Shown here piece after piece: positions 20,855-21,531 of a stretch of 21,531 nucleotides of DNA; position 1 is the stretch's first letter; each line of letters begins with the position of its first letter. The notes beneath the pieces were generated by a model, which was not told where the DNA came from, searched no databases, and saw nothing but the letters and a program-made list of their open reading frames with translations. The translations under genes and the position numbers were made by a program. The stretch is from VFMC01 sp031400715 (lineage in GTDB: Bacteria; Actinomycetota; Acidimicrobiia; Acidimicrobiales; Ilumatobacteraceae). The stretch spans positions 1 through 21,531 of the forward strand of contig JANNQK010000091.1 of assembly GCA_031400715.1 (NCBI GenBank), written 5' to 3'.

Positions 20855-21531
20855 AGTGGTGGGCGAGTCCGCCGATGTTGCGGCGACCTCGGCTGCCCGT
20901 CACGGTGAAGACCACGAGGAACACCGTCGACGCCATCAGGATGATCGTCGCTCCGGGTGACACGTCGATGTGGTAGCTCACCAGCATCCCGACGAATCCG
21001 CACGAGGCGCCGATGATCGGTGCGATCGTGAGCATCCGCGAGAACGAGTTGGTCATCATCCGAGCGGTGGCCGCCGGCGTGACGAGCATCGCGCTGATCA
21101 GCAGCACGCCCATCACCTTCATGGTGAACAGAATGGTGGTCGCCAGCATCAACATCAGCAGCGCCTCCATCCGGGCGACGTTCACACCGGAGACGTCGGC
21201 GACCTCTGGATCGAACGTCGCGAACAACAGTTGGCGATACCACGCGTAGATCACGATCGCCGAGAGCGCACCCGCCCCCACCACCGCGATCACGTCGGCG
21301 CCTCCGACGCCCAGGATCGAGCCGAACAGCACGGCATCGATCGATCGTTTCGCCTGACCGAACATGTTCGAGAGCGCGAGGCCCACTGCGAACGAAGCCG
21401 TGGTGATCACACCGATCGCCGCGTCCGAACCGATCTTGCCGCGCCGCGCGACTCGGCCGATCATCAATGCCGAGAGCAATCCCCACACGCCTGCGCCGAG
21501 GTAGAAGTTCACCGACAACACCGCACTGGCC
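20853..21531 (-). CDS. Metal ABC transporter permease, ZnuB/MntB (ABC-3) family, 5' end missing
   Basis: At least 226 residues are visible; the frame runs off the window at 21531, and the family is usually about 270-300 long, so the first helices lie outside. Successive hydrophobic helices include the family blocks AIGVITTASFAVGLALSNMF, SILGVGGADVIAV, a cytoplasmic loop LLFATFDPEVADVSGVNV (the coupling-type segment), LMLATTILFTMKVMGVLLISAMLVTPAATARM and ASCGFVGMLVSYHIDVSPGATIIL. It forms the channel of a zinc or manganese importer with an ATPase and a binding lipoprotein expected upstream, beyond the window. It is convergent with the four-gene operon. The metal cannot be told from the permease alone. 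Confidence 0.9.
   Translation of the reverse strand, partial: ASAVLSVNFYLGAGVWGLLSALMIGRVARRGKIGSDAAIGVITTASFAVGLALSNMFGQAKRSIDAVLFGSILGVGGADVIAVVGAGALSAIVIYAWYRQLLFATFDPEVADVSGVNVARMEALLMLMLATTILFTMKVMGVLLISAMLVTPAATARMMTNSFSRMLTIAPIIGASCGFVGMLVSYHIDVSPGATIILMASTVFLVVFTVTGSRGRRNIGGLAHH

Overview
The window is high-GC DNA from an actinobacterium. The evidence is a WhiB-type Fe-S regulator, a xanthorhodopsin-like proton pump, heavy use of GTG/TTG starts, and many genes that start 6-7 nt downstream of a TAnnnT -10 box (leaderless transcripts). The gene mix resembles aquatic Acidimicrobiia (Ilumatobacter-like); that placement is inference. No rRNA, tRNA, CRISPR array, insertion sequence or phage gene was seen.

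Layout. 1-2076 (+): the 3' end of a protein with the glutamine-amidotransferase-like region that normally precedes an M60 peptidase domain, then an MFS transporter. 2185-7110 (-): a compact secondary-metabolism unit of an unusual cytochrome P450, a stand-alone NRPS module (A-T-TE) coupled to it by a TTGA overlap, and a tandem VOC protein preceded by two tiny coupled ORFs. 7227-9496 (+): a decayed BNR/sialidase-like fragment, a PepSY protein, a lipoprotein and an alpha/beta hydrolase. 9588-12097: a gamma-glutamylcyclotransferase remnant (-), a flavoprotein oxidoreductase (+) and an S51-family peptidase (-). 12159-13831 (+): a leader ORF and an MFS_3-type exporter, facing the S51 gene across a perfect palindrome. 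13901-16122: a light-related locus with whiB and rhodopsin genes on the minus strand and, divergently, a CarH-type B12 photoreceptor repressor. 16203-20821 (+): a tightly overlapping four-gene operon of two Gfo/Idh/MocA oxidoreductases, an alpha/beta hydrolase and a protein joining an S51-like domain to the C-terminal part of cysteinyl-tRNA synthetase. 20853-21531 (-): the end of a Zn/Mn-type ABC permease gene.

The most interesting system is the CarH-rhodopsin-WhiB locus. The regulator keeps all five residues that define AdoCbl light sensing in Thermus CarH, with identical spacing. The 119-bp divergent promoter region carries four direct repeats with an exact 10-bp period. The rhodopsin keeps the proton-pump triad and the glycine that opens a carotenoid-antenna window. 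The simplest reading is that blue/green light relieves repression of a light-driven pump through vitamin B12. Second in interest are the P450/A-T-TE mini-cluster and the S51-CysS fusion.
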